The position numbers were made by a program, and so were the translations under genes. Positions 51,855 through 60,895 of a stretch of DNA of 64,000 nucleotides are shown here, one piece after another (the stretch's first letter is position 1; the number at the start of each line of letters is the position of its first letter). The notes under the pieces were generated by a model that worked only from the letters and a program-made list of their open reading frames with translations, ran no database searches and was not told the origin of the DNA. The stretch comes from Halobellus clavatus (GTDB lineage Archaea > Halobacteriota > Halobacteria > Halobacteriales > Haloferacaceae). The DNA lies in assembly GCF_900107195.1 (NCBI RefSeq), contig NZ_FNPB01000006.1:161513-225512 (forward strand). The letters are read 5' to 3'.

Positions 51855-52034
51855 ATGGAGACACGGTCTGCCGTCTTGACGCTCGTCACCGTCGTCACGC
51901 TCGTGATGCTGGTCCGCGCCGTCGTCGCCGTCGCTGATGGAGATTTCGGGACCGTTGCCCGACAGGTCGGTGTCGGCGGAATCGTCCTGGCGTTCGGAGT
52001 GGCACTGTACCGAAACTGGGAATCGGTCGGGTGA
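51855..52034 (+). CDS. 59-residue two-helix membrane protein
   Basis: Starts ATG at 51855 (METRSAVLTLVTVVTLVML) and stops TGA at 52032-52034. Two hydrophobic helices are separated by a short acidic turn (VADGDFGTVARQ), and it ends VALYRNWESVG. Codon use and composition look normal. It is divergent from cydA with 212 bases between the starts. Too short for most gene finders. Function unknown. Confidence 0.55.
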   Translation: METRSAVLTLVTVVTLVMLVRAVVAVADGDFGTVARQVGVGGIVLAFGVALYRNWESVG

Positions 52035-52205
52035 CCCTGTGTGAGTCGAGTCCGGTGCGCTGGGAGAACCGGGTGGACCGACTACCCGGATCGGGTGGTG
52101 CTGAGGCCCGGTGTGGAACAGTCTGGTCCGTCTGTGCCGACAGTGGGCACCCCGGTTGAGGTCGGGGGGCTGGAGTAAGGGCCAGCTACCACGCGAGTCT
52201 CGAAC

Positions 52206-53579
52206 TCAGTACTTCGGCTCCGCGCCGGTCATCTCGTAGATGTCGTCCATCAGCTGGTCCCGCTGCTCCTGCCAGACGGGCAGCGCCTCTGCGCGCCCCG
52301 GGTAGCGCGCGTAGTGCTCCATCAGTTCGTCCGCGAGGTTCTTCGTCCGGTAGAATTCGACGATCTGACTCCAGTAGCCGAAGGACTCCTTCGCGGTCTT
52401 CGCGAGTAGCGTCGGGCCGAACGACGTCGTCCCCGAGTACAGCGCCTCTGCGAGCTTCTCGCCCGGGAGCGACGCAAGCAGCCCCATCAGATCGTCGACG
52501 TCGACCGCGGTCGAGAGGACGTTGTACACGTCGAGGCCGGCGTACCGCGCGCCGAAGTGATCCATCACGCGTTCGTTGTATCGCCACAGCGCGTCCTCGC
52601 TCACGTCCCCGTCGGAGATAGCCTCGACCGCCTGTTCGGCCGCGTACGTTCCCGCGTAGGCCGCCCCGGCGATCCCGCCACCGGTCGTGGGATTGACGTG
52701 CCCCGCCGCGTCGCCGGCCGCGAGGAACCCGTCGGCGACCGCCGAGTCGTACGGACGGCGGGTCGGGAGCGCCGCGCCGAGTTTGTCGGTCACCGTCGCG
52801 CCCTCGAACTCCGGGCGGGTCCGGAGGTCGCGCTTGAGGTCTTCGACCAGTTTCATCGGCTCCTCGGTCATCTGGAACCCCAGGCCAGCGTTGATCGTCG
52901 TCTCCGTCCGCGGGAAGTACCAGAGGTAGCCCGCAGCGCGCTCGGTCGGTTTGAACACCAGCGCGTCGTCCCACTCGACCGGCTCTGGGACCTCGACGAT
53001 CTCGCGGTAGGCAGAACAGAACTGCGAGTAGGAGACGTTGGTGTCGAAGTGGGTATTCGAGAAGTCCGTCTTGTCCTGGAGGAGGGAGAGCGACCCCGCG
53101 CCGTCGATGACGATGTCGGCGTCGTAGGTGGCGGCGTCGCCCGACCGCCTGGCACGGATGCCCGTGACGCTCCCGTCGTCGGCCTGCGTCACGTCCTGTA
53201 CGACTGTATCGTAGTGGAAGTCCGCCCCGGCCGATGCAGCGCCCTCGATCAGCAGCCGGCCGTACTTCAGGCGGTCGATGACGGCCAGTTCGCCCGGGAC
53301 GGGAATGTCGAGGACGGTGTCTTCCTGCGGAATCTCGAAGCGACCGTGGTCGACGCCGGTGTTGGTGAACGCGCCTTCGATCTGCGACTTCGGGATCGCC
53401 TCGGGGAACGCGTCCGCACCCTTCAGGGCGTCACCACACGCGATGTGCCCCGCCTCTTCTTCGGACTTCCGCTCGACGACGGCGACGTCGAGGCCTTCGT
53501 CGGCGACGGTGGCCGCGGCGTAGCAGCCGGCCGTCCCCGCGCCGACGACGACGACGTCGTACTCGTGGGAGATACTCAT
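52206..53579 (-). CDS. Geranylgeranyl reductase family flavoprotein
   Basis: 457 residues. The FAD-binding Rossmann motif is DVVVVGAGTAGCYAAATVAD, followed by the family loop HIACGDALKGADAFPEAI and a second FAD segment GDAAGHVNPTTGGGIAGAAY. It most likely reduces the isoprenoid chains of archaeal digeranylgeranylglyceryl phospholipids, or of menaquinone. The active-site YxWxFP-like stretch AAGYLWYFPRTETTIN is present. ATG at 53579. Separate from the thiamine operon by 78 bases. Confidence 0.9.
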   Translation of the reverse strand: MSISHEYDVVVVGAGTAGCYAAATVADEGLDVAVVERKSEEEAGHIACGDALKGADAFPEAIPKSQIEGAFTNTGVDHGRFEIPQEDTVLDIPVPGELAVIDRLKYGRLLIEGAASAGADFHYDTVVQDVTQADDGSVTGIRARRSGDAATYDADIVIDGAGSLSLLQDKTDFSNTHFDTNVSYSQFCSAYREIVEVPEPVEWDDALVFKPTERAAGYLWYFPRTETTINAGLGFQMTEEPMKLVEDLKRDLRTRPEFEGATVTDKLGAALPTRRPYDSAVADGFLAAGDAAGHVNPTTGGGIAGAAYAGTYAAEQAVEAISDGDVSEDALWRYNERVMDHFGARYAGLDVYNVLSTAVDVDDLMGLLASLPGEKLAEALYSGTTSFGPTLLAKTAKESFGYWSQIVEFYRTKNLADELMEHYARYPGRAEALPVWQEQRDQLMDDIYEMTGAEPKY

Positions 53580-53657
53580 CGTTCCGAATCTCGCGTGCGT
53601 GCGGAAAACTCTTTATCTGTCGGAATTCCAGGACCGGAACCCGGGAATGCCGTTGAT

Positions 53658-55055
53658 CTACGACGTCGGGGTGCCCCGGGCAGCCACCCCGCGAAGATGG
53701 CCGACGATCCCGGCGACTTCGTCGGGGGTCGCGCCGACGACCCGGATCATCGGTTCCTTCCCGACGGCTCCCTCGTCGGCGACCGCTCGGGGCGACTCGC
53801 CCGGCCGCCCGAACACGCGATCGGCCGCCCAGTCCATCGTCGAGGCGTCCTCGGGTTCGGCCGTCCGATCGAACCACTCGACGGGGGCGTCGAGCGACGC
53901 AAGCCCCTCTCGCGTCGCTGACGAGAGTCGGCAGTTCGTCGCGAATCGGAGGGATGGCTCGTGATCGCGGGCCGCGAGCAGGAACCGCGCGAGGTGGCTC
54001 GACGCGCCGAACCGAACGCCTGCGGTGGGTTCGACGCCGCCCATCGTCCGCGTGAGTCGACCCTCTACGGCCGCCACCTCGTCGGTCGATTCAGCGTACG
54101 GCGTTGCGCCGGCGACGTTCATACCGACCTCCGGAACGAGCGGTGACACGTCCGCGTCGACGAAGCGCCGCACGAGGTCGCGGACGGACGCCACCGTCTC
54201 GCGTTCGCTCGCCCGGTTCCGACGGCCGGCGAGCGGGTGGACAGCCCCTGCCCCCTGTCCGACGTCGAGGGGATACCGGACGGCCCGGGCGACGAAATCG
54301 ATCGCCCCCGCGACCGCGGCCTCTACCCCCAGTCCCGTGCTCAGGTTCGCGGCCACGGCGGCCGAGAGCGAACACCCGGTCCCGTGGGTCGCTTCGGTGT
54401 CGATCCGTGGGTGTTCGAACTCGTGGACGCCCTCGGTCGTCACGAGGACGTCGCAGACCGTGTCCTCCGCACCGTGCCCGTCGGTCACCAGTGCCGCGTG
54501 GGCTCCCAGTTCGACCAGCCTCTCCCCCGCTGAACGGGCGCTGGGACCGGCGTCGGTCTCGTCACCGACGAGAACGGCCGCTTCCCGCCGGTTCGGCGTG
54601 ACGACGGTCGCCGCCGAGAGCAGGTCCTCGTACGCCCGTTCGCCCGCTCGGGAGAGCAGTCGGTCGCCGGACGTCGCCACCATTACCGGATCGACCACGA
54701 CGGGGAAGTCCGCCGTGGCGAGACAGTCCGAAACCGTCCGGACGATCTCGGCCGTGCCGAGCATCCCCGTCTTGGCGGCCCCGACGTCGAAGTCGTCAAC
54801 GACAGCCTCGTATTGGGCCCGGACGTCGGCCTCGTCGAGGACTGTCGATCGGTCGACGCCGCGCGTGTGCTGGGCGGTGACGCTCGTCACGACGCTCGTC
54901 GGGAAAGTGTCGTGTGCCGCCATCGTGCGCAGATCCGCCTGGATCCCGGCCCCGCCGCCGGAATCGCTGCCCGCGATCGTCAGCGCGGTCGGGAGCGAGA
55001 CCGGTGCCGGGCGTCGCACTTCGGTGGCAGGACGGCCGCTCGTCTCAGGGGCCAT
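53658..55055 (-). CDS. thiDN: ThiD-ThiN fusion (HMP-P kinase / thiamine phosphate synthase)
   Basis: 465 residues. The N-terminal ~270 residues are ThiD, with ALTIAGSDSGGGAGIQADLR, GMLGTAEIV and the ATP loop EATHGTGCSLSAAVAANL. The C-terminal ~180 residues are ThiN (SPLVPEVGMNVAGATPYAES, ARFLLAARDHEPSLRFATN), the archaeal replacement for ThiE. The enzyme phosphorylates HMP-P and joins it with the thiazole phosphate. Last gene of thi4-tenA-thiDN; the start ATG overlaps the tenA stop by one base. Confidence 0.93.
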   Translation of the reverse strand: MAPETSGRPATEVRRPAPVSLPTALTIAGSDSGGGAGIQADLRTMAAHDTFPTSVVTSVTAQHTRGVDRSTVLDEADVRAQYEAVVDDFDVGAAKTGMLGTAEIVRTVSDCLATADFPVVVDPVMVATSGDRLLSRAGERAYEDLLSAATVVTPNRREAAVLVGDETDAGPSARSAGERLVELGAHAALVTDGHGAEDTVCDVLVTTEGVHEFEHPRIDTEATHGTGCSLSAAVAANLSTGLGVEAAVAGAIDFVARAVRYPLDVGQGAGAVHPLAGRRNRASERETVASVRDLVRRFVDADVSPLVPEVGMNVAGATPYAESTDEVAAVEGRLTRTMGGVEPTAGVRFGASSHLARFLLAARDHEPSLRFATNCRLSSATREGLASLDAPVEWFDRTAEPEDASTMDWAADRVFGRPGESPRAVADEGAVGKEPMIRVVGATPDEVAGIVGHLRGVAARGTPTS

Positions 55056-55723
55056 CAGGCCGACACCCCCCAGGTCTCCTGCGTGTAGGCCATCTCCCAG
55101 AACCGGTACTCCAGTTTGGCGCTCGTGAGGAAGGCCTCACGCATCGCGTCGCGCTCGCCCGGATACTCCGCTGCACAGCGGTCGACCAGTTCGCGCATCC
55201 ACGTGACGGACTCGCAGAACGCCTCGCTGGTGTATTTCTCGATGAACGGGGTGTACCGGTGCTCGTCGTCGGCGAGCGAGGCCATATGTTCCGCGACGTC
55301 CAGATAGCCCTGCCCGCAGGGATAGATGGCGGCTGCGGTCTCCGCGAACGACCCCTCGTGGGCCGTCCGGAGGAGGAAGTTCGTGTACGCGACGCAGGTC
55401 GGCGCCTTCTCGGTCGACTCGAGGTCCGCGGGCGTCAGCCCGTAGTTCTCGGCGAACTCCCGGTGGAGATCGAGTTCGTGATCGAGGACCGAATGAGCGA
55501 TATCGAGTAACTGCGTCATCGACGCCTCGTCGGTCGCTTTCGTCCCAGCCACCGCGAAGACGCGAGCGTAGTCCAGCAGGTAGCGGTAGTCCTGCGTGAC
55601 CCAGTGACGGAACGCCGCTTCCTCGAGCGTTCCGGCGGCCAGTTCGCGGACGAACGGGTGCGCTTTCTGCGCCGCCCAGATCTCCTCGCCCGCGTCGAGC
55701 AAGCGATCGCTGAACGCCGTCAT
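55055..55723 (-). CDS. tenA: TenA-type thiaminase II
   Basis: 222 residues, all helical. Conserved TenA features: FRHWVTQDYRYLLDYARVF near the start, the catalytic Cys in TAAAIYPCGQGYLDV, and YTSEAFCESVTWMRELVD. It hydrolyses thiamine breakdown products to salvage the pyrimidine moiety. ATG at 55723 overlaps the thi4 stop by one base, and its stop overlaps the thiDN start by one base. The long upstream open frame is a shadow. Confidence 0.92.
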   Translation of the reverse strand: MTAFSDRLLDAGEEIWAAQKAHPFVRELAAGTLEEAAFRHWVTQDYRYLLDYARVFAVAGTKATDEASMTQLLDIAHSVLDHELDLHREFAENYGLTPADLESTEKAPTCVAYTNFLLRTAHEGSFAETAAAIYPCGQGYLDVAEHMASLADDEHRYTPFIEKYTSEAFCESVTWMRELVDRCAAEYPGERDAMREAFLTSAKLEYRFWEMAYTQETWGVSA

Positions 55724-56649
55724 CAGTCGTCTGCGGAGGCGGGCGTGTCCCCCGGCAGGTCGACTGTCGGGGCGTTCGTCCCGAGTTCGTCGAGCGCGAC
55801 CTGGGCCGCGCGCTTGCCGGACAGCAGCATCGCTCCGAACGTCGGGCCCATCCGGGTGAGCCCGTGGGTCGTCGCCGTCGAGAGGCCGGCCGTGAGCAGG
55901 CCCTCGTGGATCTTCCCGGTCTTCTCGACCACCTTGTCCTCGCTGTCGGCGGCCCACATCGAGTCGTGGCCGGGCGAGTCGTGGCCGGGCGCGCCGTACT
56001 CGCCGTCGTCGGTCGTGTCCATCCCGGTCTCGTGGGCCGCCGCGTGTTCGATTCCCGGCGCGTCGACGACGCCCTGCTCCTGCAGTTTCGAGACGACGAC
56101 CGCGTCGTGGCCGGTGGCGTCGACGACCAGGTCCGCCTCGACGGCGATCGGATCGACGCAGGTCAGTTCTCGTGGAAGCGCGTGCACGGGCGACCAGTTC
56201 ATCACGATCCCCGCGACGCGGTGATCGTCGCGGACGACGACGTCGGTGAACTCCGTCATATTCTGGATCCGCGCGCCGGCGTCGCAGGCGGCCGCGATGA
56301 GCGACGAACAGGCGTGTGGACCGTCAGCCAGGTGCAGTCCCTCCGTGTCGGACTCCTCGTAGGGCACACCGAGTTCGTCGAGGACCGTATCCGCCGGTTC
56401 CCGAACGGTCAGTTTGTTCATCAGGAAGCCGCCGAGCCAGAACCCGCCGCCGAGGTAGTTGTTCTTCTCGACGATCATCACGTCCACGCCCCGTTCGGCC
56501 AGTTCCTTCGCCGTGACCAGTCCGGACGGACCGCCGCCGACGACGATGACCTCCGTGTCGGTGAAGTCGAGGAACTCGTCGCTCCAGGACTTCGTGATGG
56601 CCTCTGTCACCTGTGCGTCTGTCGCGTGGCTGAATCCACTGAACGACAT
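55723..56649 (-). CDS. thi4: Thiazole synthase Thi4
   Basis: 308 residues. The FAD/NAD-binding motif is [20 protein letters not shown]; the thiazole synthase core continues with [20 protein letters not shown]. The conserved Cys164 lies in [20 protein letters not shown], the position of the catalytic cysteine of the Haloferax homologue. Eukaryotic Thi4 donates its own sulfur from this residue; many archaeal homologues use sulfide. Which holds here is not decided by sequence. First gene of the thiamine operon, preceded by a 184-base upstream region with an inverted repeat (56663-56675). Confidence 0.92.
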   Translation of the reverse strand: MSFSGFSHATDAQVTEAITKSWSDEFLDFTDTEVIVVGGGPSGLVTAKELAERGVDVMIVEKNNYLGGGFWLGGFLMNKLTVREPADTVLDELGVPYEESDTEGLHLADGPHACSSLIAAACDAGARIQNMTEFTDVVVRDDHRVAGIVMNWSPVHALPRELTCVDPIAVEADLVVDATGHDAVVVSKLQEQGVVDAPGIEHAAAHETGMDTTDDGEYGAPGHDSPGHDSMWAADSEDKVVEKTGKIHEGLLTAGLSTATTHGLTRMGPTFGAMLLSGKRAAQVALDELGTNAPTVDLPGDTPASADD

Positions 56650-56662
56650 ATTACCTAGTGAT

Positions 56663-56675
56663 ACAACCAAGTTGT
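56663..56675 (-). promoter_or_regulatory. Inverted repeat overlapping the thi4 promoter
   Basis: ACAAC-CAA-GTTGT, a perfect 5-bp inverted repeat with 3-base spacer, 14-26 bases before the thi4 ATG. It overlaps the place where the TATA box should be (the weak CTAACAACTT). This layout fits binding of a thiamine-responsive repressor or activator, such as the haloarchaeal ThiR, but the protein is not in the window. Confidence 0.4.
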
Positions 56676-56833
56676 TAGACGTTCCGGTCTCTCCGGGTCG
56701 ACGCCGACCCCTCCGTCCCGACGGCAGAGCGCCTCGTCGCCGAGTGACAGTCCCGACGCGTCGCTGCCGGGCGTTCACGGCTGTCGCTGTCCCGACAGCG
56801 GTAACACACTCGAAAAACGACGCGCCGGGTCGG

Positions 56834-57919
56834 TTACTCTTCGCCCGACTCGTAGTGGTCGCCGGCGGCTTCGGGGGTCTGGGTTCGGCCGACGAGTGCG
56901 AGCACGACGATGACGACCACGAACGGCGTGATGCGAATGAGTTGCCGCGGGATCCCGATCCCCCGGAGCTGCAGCACGGTCTGGATCGCGTCGAGTCCCG
57001 CGAACAGGAGCGTCGAGAGAAACGCGCCGACGGGATTGTAGTTGCCGAACAGGTAGGCCACGATGGCGATGAAGCCTTTCCCGTTGACCATCGTCGGGCC
57101 GTTGCCCGTGAACTGTCCCAGATCCAGTGAAAAGGCGGAGCCGCCCATCCCCGCCAGGACGCCAGAGAGCAGCACGGCGGCGTATCTGACGCCCCTGACG
57201 CTCACGCCTGCGGTGTCGAGTGCCTTCGGATTCTCCCCGCTGGCACGGATCCACCGGCCGAACGCCGTTCGTTCGAAGACGTACCACGAGAGGGCCACCG
57301 ACAGGAAGAGCAGGTAGACCGACGGCGACGCCGAGAAGAGCGCGCCGAAGAACGGGAGCTCAGCGAGCACCGGCACGGAGATCGCGTCCGGCGTCGGCAC
57401 CGTCGGCGTGTTCGGGCCGTTGTAGATCACCTGCGAGGCGAAGGGCGCGAGGCCGAGCGCGATCAGCCAGACGGCCAGACCGGCGATGATCTGGTCCGCG
57501 CGGAACTCGATGGTCACGATCGCGAACAGGCCCGCCAGCAGCGTACTCGCGAGCACGCCGCCAACGAACCCGATCCAGATCCCGCCCGTGAGGTCGGTGA
57601 CGTAGATGGCGGTGAACGCCGAGATGATGAGCAGGCCTTCGAGGCCGATGTTGATGACGCCGGACTTCTCGGCGAAGATGCCGCCCAGCGCGGCGAACGC
57701 GATCGGGACGGAGAGCCTGAGCGCCGAGGCGAGCGTGTTCCGACTCGTGAGGACGTCCGCGAGCGTTCCGGCGATCGAATCCGGAAAGATCGCTCCCGCG
57801 ACGAGGAGGACGAACAGGGCCGCGATCGTCGTGCCGCCGGCCAGTGCCCGGGTCGAGTACGCCGCCACGGTGTCGGTGAGTCGGCTCCCGACGGGCGCGT
57901 CCGCACCGGCCTCACTCAT
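56834..57919 (-). CDS. ABC transporter permease (BMP/nucleoside type, second)
   Basis: 361 residues with about nine hydrophobic helices. Typical BMP-transporter permease segments: [20 protein letters not shown] near the start, [20 protein letters not shown], and [20 protein letters not shown]. It overlaps the preceding permease gene by 8 bases (ATGAGTGA). It follows the first permease and the ATPase in the operon, in the usual order. Substrate likely nucleosides or related compounds by family. Confidence 0.88.
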   Translation of the reverse strand: MSEAGADAPVGSRLTDTVAAYSTRALAGGTTIAALFVLLVAGAIFPDSIAGTLADVLTSRNTLASALRLSVPIAFAALGGIFAEKSGVINIGLEGLLIISAFTAIYVTDLTGGIWIGFVGGVLASTLLAGLFAIVTIEFRADQIIAGLAVWLIALGLAPFASQVIYNGPNTPTVPTPDAISVPVLAELPFFGALFSASPSVYLLFLSVALSWYVFERTAFGRWIRASGENPKALDTAGVSVRGVRYAAVLLSGVLAGMGGSAFSLDLGQFTGNGPTMVNGKGFIAIVAYLFGNYNPVGAFLSTLLFAGLDAIQTVLQLRGIGIPRQLIRITPFVVVIVVLALVGRTQTPEAAGDHYESGEE

Positions 57920-59150
57920 CTGTCTCTCCCTCCCGGCGGCCGCCATCGGTGGCGACGGGGTTGCGCTCCGGTCCCGACGGGGACAGCCGTCTGCCGAGGA
58001 GCCGGAAGAACTCGGGCATCGCGACGAACAGGATGATCAGCCCGCGAAGGACGCCCACCAGCTGCGGCGGCACGTCGGTCGCGAACTGGACGACCGTCGT
58101 CCCGCTCTTGAGGATCCCGAAGAGCAGGGCGGCGACGCCGACTCCCAGGGGGTTGTTGCCCGCGAGGATCGAGACGGTGATCCCGTCGAACCCGTACGAC
58201 GGCAGCCCCGTCTGGAACGTCCCGAGGATCATCATCACGTACATCGCACCCGCGACGCCGCCGAGCGCGCCCGAAAGCGTCAGGCTCGCCACCACGGTCT
58301 TCGCCGCGTCGACGCCGCCGTACTCGGCGGCCTCCGGCTGGATCCCGCTCGTGCGGACGTCGTAGCCGAACGCCGTGTGTTCGATAACGTAGTAGAGTCC
58401 GCCGATGGCGAGGATCCCGATGGCGAACGCGACGAGCGAGAAGTCCTGACGACTGCCGAACAACAGCGACGGGAAGCGCGCGAACTCCGGCAGCGGGACC
58501 GTCTGGTTCGCCGCGCTCCCCGGATCTTTGAACGGGCCGCTGACCAGATACAGCGTCACGCCGGTCGCGATGAAGTTGAGCATAATTGTCGTGATGACTT
58601 CGTTGGCGTCGGCGTACGCCTTCAACAACCCCGGCAGCGTGCCGTAGAGCCCACCGAAGACGGCTCCGACGAGGACCCCGAAGGGGATCAAGAGCACCGT
58701 CCCCAGCGCGCCGGAGACGAACGAGGACGCCCACAGGACGGCGACGGCTGTCGCCATCGCGCCGACGACCATCTGCCCCTGCGTGCCGATGTTGAAGATC
58801 CCCGCACGGAAGGCCACCGCCACCGACAGCCCGGTGAAGACGAGGAGCGTCGTCTCACGGAGCGTGACGGCGAACTGCCCGTCGGGCGACCAGTTTCCGC
58901 TGAACGGTTCCCCCAGAGCGCCCAGAAAGAGCCGATCGAAGACGACGACCGGATCGTAGCAGAACCCCGTGCCCAGGTAGTAGACCGCGTCGGTGGCGGC
59001 GCAGGTCGTCATCCGCCCCGCGACGAGGACGATCGCGGTCCCGATGAGTATCGAGAGCACGAGCGCAGCCGTGCTGATCAGGATGCGTTCGATCGCCGAG
59101 GCCTCGACCAGCCGGGTGAGCACCGCGCGTGCTCTGTCCGCCGCGCTCAC
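57912..59150 (-). CDS. ABC transporter permease (BMP/nucleoside type, first)
   Basis: 412 residues from a GTG at 59150. Characteristic features: VAVAFRAGIFNIGTQGQMVV, LPGLLKAYADANEVITTIML with the conserved NEV segment, and DVRTSGIQPEAAEYGGVDAA. A long C-terminal hydrophilic tail (SGPERNPVATDGGRREGE) is unusual. It overlaps the ATPase gene by 4 bases and the next permease gene by 8, so translation is coupled. Confidence 0.88.
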   Translation of the reverse strand: MSAADRARAVLTRLVEASAIERILISTAALVLSILIGTAIVLVAGRMTTCAATDAVYYLGTGFCYDPVVVFDRLFLGALGEPFSGNWSPDGQFAVTLRETTLLVFTGLSVAVAFRAGIFNIGTQGQMVVGAMATAVAVLWASSFVSGALGTVLLIPFGVLVGAVFGGLYGTLPGLLKAYADANEVITTIMLNFIATGVTLYLVSGPFKDPGSAANQTVPLPEFARFPSLLFGSRQDFSLVAFAIGILAIGGLYYVIEHTAFGYDVRTSGIQPEAAEYGGVDAAKTVVASLTLSGALGGVAGAMYVMMILGTFQTGLPSYGFDGITVSILAGNNPLGVGVAALLFGILKSGTTVVQFATDVPPQLVGVLRGLIILFVAMPEFFRLLGRRLSPSGPERNPVATDGGRREGETDE

Positions 59151-60736
59151 GCCCCCTCACCGCCCGTCGAGTCTGCTGCGGCCGTCTGTTCGGTTCCCGA
59201 GTCGATCCGCTCGTCGACCGAATCGGGCTGTTCGCCCGCCATCAGGAGGCCGAGTTCCTCTTCGGTCGTGTCTGCGGGGTCGACGACGCCGCTGAACTCG
59301 CCCTCGTACATCACGGCGAGGCGGTCAGAGAGCCCCTGTACCTCCTCGAGTTTCGAGGAAACGAGCAACACAGCCACCCCCTGTCGCCGGAGTTCCAAGA
59401 GGCGCTCGTGGATGAACTCGATCGACCCGACGTCGACCCCGCGGGTCGGGTGTGAGGCGACGACGAGCTTCGGATCGCGCTCGAACTCGCGGCCCACGAT
59501 GAACTTCTGTTGGTTCCCGCCAGACAGCGACTCCGCGCCGGCCTCGGGATCCGGCGGTCGCACGTCGTACTCGTCGATAATCGCCTCGGCGTGCTCGCGG
59601 GTCGCCGGCCAGTCGATTCGCCCACCCGGGCCGAACTCCTGGCTGTGCTGGCTGCCGAGGAGCGCGTTCTCGATCAGGCCGAAGTCCATCACCAGGCCTC
59701 GCTCCTGTCTATCTTCGGGGATATACGCCATTCCCGAGGCGATCCGTTCGCGGCGAGAGGCGCTCGTCACGTCCTCGTCGAGGAAGCGGATCTCGCCCGC
59801 GTCCGGCGTCTCGATCCCGGTCAGCGCCTCGACGAGCGGGGCCTGTCCGTTGCCGTCGACGCCGGCAATGCCGAGAATCTCGCCCGCGCGGACCTCGAAG
59901 GAGACGTCGTCGACCGCGCGGACGCCGCGTTCGTCCTCGACCACGATGTCTGCAGCCGAAGCGACGACCTCTCCGGCCTGTGCCGGCTCCCGATCGACGT
60001 CTAACAGCACCTCGCGGCCGACCATCAGTTCTGCGAGCTCTTCGCGGGTCGTCGCGTCCGCGGCGACGGTGCCGACGTTCCGCCCGTCGCGGAGGACGGT
60101 GATCTCGTCGGCCGCACGCATCGCCTCGCCGAGTTTGTGCGTGATGAAGATGATCGTCTTGCCCTGAGCGGTCAGTTCCTCGATAACGCCGAACAGTTCC
60201 TCGACCTCCTGTGGCGTCAGAACCGCCGTTGGTTCGTCCAGGATGAGCACGTCGGCTCCCCGGTAGAGCGCCTTGAGAATCTCGACGCGCTGTTGTTCGC
60301 CGACGGAGACGTCCTCGACGGGCGCGTCGGGGTCGACATCGAAGCCGTAGCGCGCTGAGAGTTCGACGACCGCTTCCCGTGCCGCCTCGCGGTCGACGGC
60401 GAGGCCGCCCCACTTCCGGGGCTCGTTTCCGAGCGTGATGTTCTCGGTGACGGTCATCGGATCCACGAGCATGAAGTGCTGGTGGATCATCCCGACGCCG
60501 GCGTCGATTGCGTCCCGCGGGGAGTCGAACGACTTGACCTCGTCGTCGAGGCGAACCCGCCCTGAGGTCGGTTCGTAGAGTCCATAGAGGACGTTCATCA
60601 GCGTCGTCTTCCCCGCCCCGTTCTCGCCGAGCAGGGCGTGGACGGTGCCGCGCTCGACCTCGAGGTCGACGTCGTCGTTCGCCACGACCCCGGGGAACCG
60701 CTTGGTGATCTCCTCGAGGTGGACGGCAGTGGCCAT
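59147..60736 (-). CDS. ABC transporter ATPase with two nucleotide-binding domains
   Basis: 529 residues. First domain: Walker A GENGAGKTTLMN, signature VSVGEQQRVEILKAL and Walker B VLILDEPTAVLTPQ. Second domain: degenerate Walker A (GVDGNGQAPLVEAL), signature LSGGNQQKFIVGREF and Walker B-like LVVASHPTRGVDVGS. Two-domain ATPases with a weak second site are typical for simple-sugar and nucleoside (BMP) transporters. ATG at 60736. A hairpin (60747-60761) lies just upstream. Confidence 0.92.
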   Translation of the reverse strand: MATAVHLEEITKRFPGVVANDDVDLEVERGTVHALLGENGAGKTTLMNVLYGLYEPTSGRVRLDDEVKSFDSPRDAIDAGVGMIHQHFMLVDPMTVTENITLGNEPRKWGGLAVDREAAREAVVELSARYGFDVDPDAPVEDVSVGEQQRVEILKALYRGADVLILDEPTAVLTPQEVEELFGVIEELTAQGKTIIFITHKLGEAMRAADEITVLRDGRNVGTVAADATTREELAELMVGREVLLDVDREPAQAGEVVASAADIVVEDERGVRAVDDVSFEVRAGEILGIAGVDGNGQAPLVEALTGIETPDAGEIRFLDEDVTSASRRERIASGMAYIPEDRQERGLVMDFGLIENALLGSQHSQEFGPGGRIDWPATREHAEAIIDEYDVRPPDPEAGAESLSGGNQQKFIVGREFERDPKLVVASHPTRGVDVGSIEFIHERLLELRRQGVAVLLVSSKLEEVQGLSDRLAVMYEGEFSGVVDPADTTEEELGLLMAGEQPDSVDERIDSGTEQTAAADSTGGEGA

Positions 60737-60746
60737 AGATCTATTT

Positions 60747-60761
60747 CCCCTTGGTAAGGGG
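60747..60761 (-). terminator. Intercistronic hairpin between binding protein and ATPase genes
   Basis: CCCCTT-GGT-AAGGGG is a perfect 6-bp inverted repeat 11 bases before the ATPase start. The 160-base gap also contains a T5 run (about 60866-60870, minus strand) after the binding-protein stop. Such elements often reduce downstream expression so that more binding protein than transporter is made. Terminator, attenuator or processing signal cannot be distinguished. Confidence 0.35.
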
Positions 60762-60895
60762 GTGACCGAATAGGTTTGGATGTTTCCCCGGGTGGCCAGT
60801 CCGCAGTCCTCCCTCCGCGTTCGGCTCACTCATCAGCAAAGATCGGACCGAGGATCCGGGCCGGAAAAATGATCCGGTACGCCGGAGGGGACCGC

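Noticed and set aside
52035..52205. tRNA-like segment (a TTCGA-containing loop on the minus strand)
   Set aside because: The stem is only three base pairs and no acceptor or anticodon arm could be built.
56650..56833. TPP riboswitch before thi4
   Set aside because: No thi-box-like sequence or stems were seen; haloarchaeal thiamine genes are thought to use protein regulators instead.
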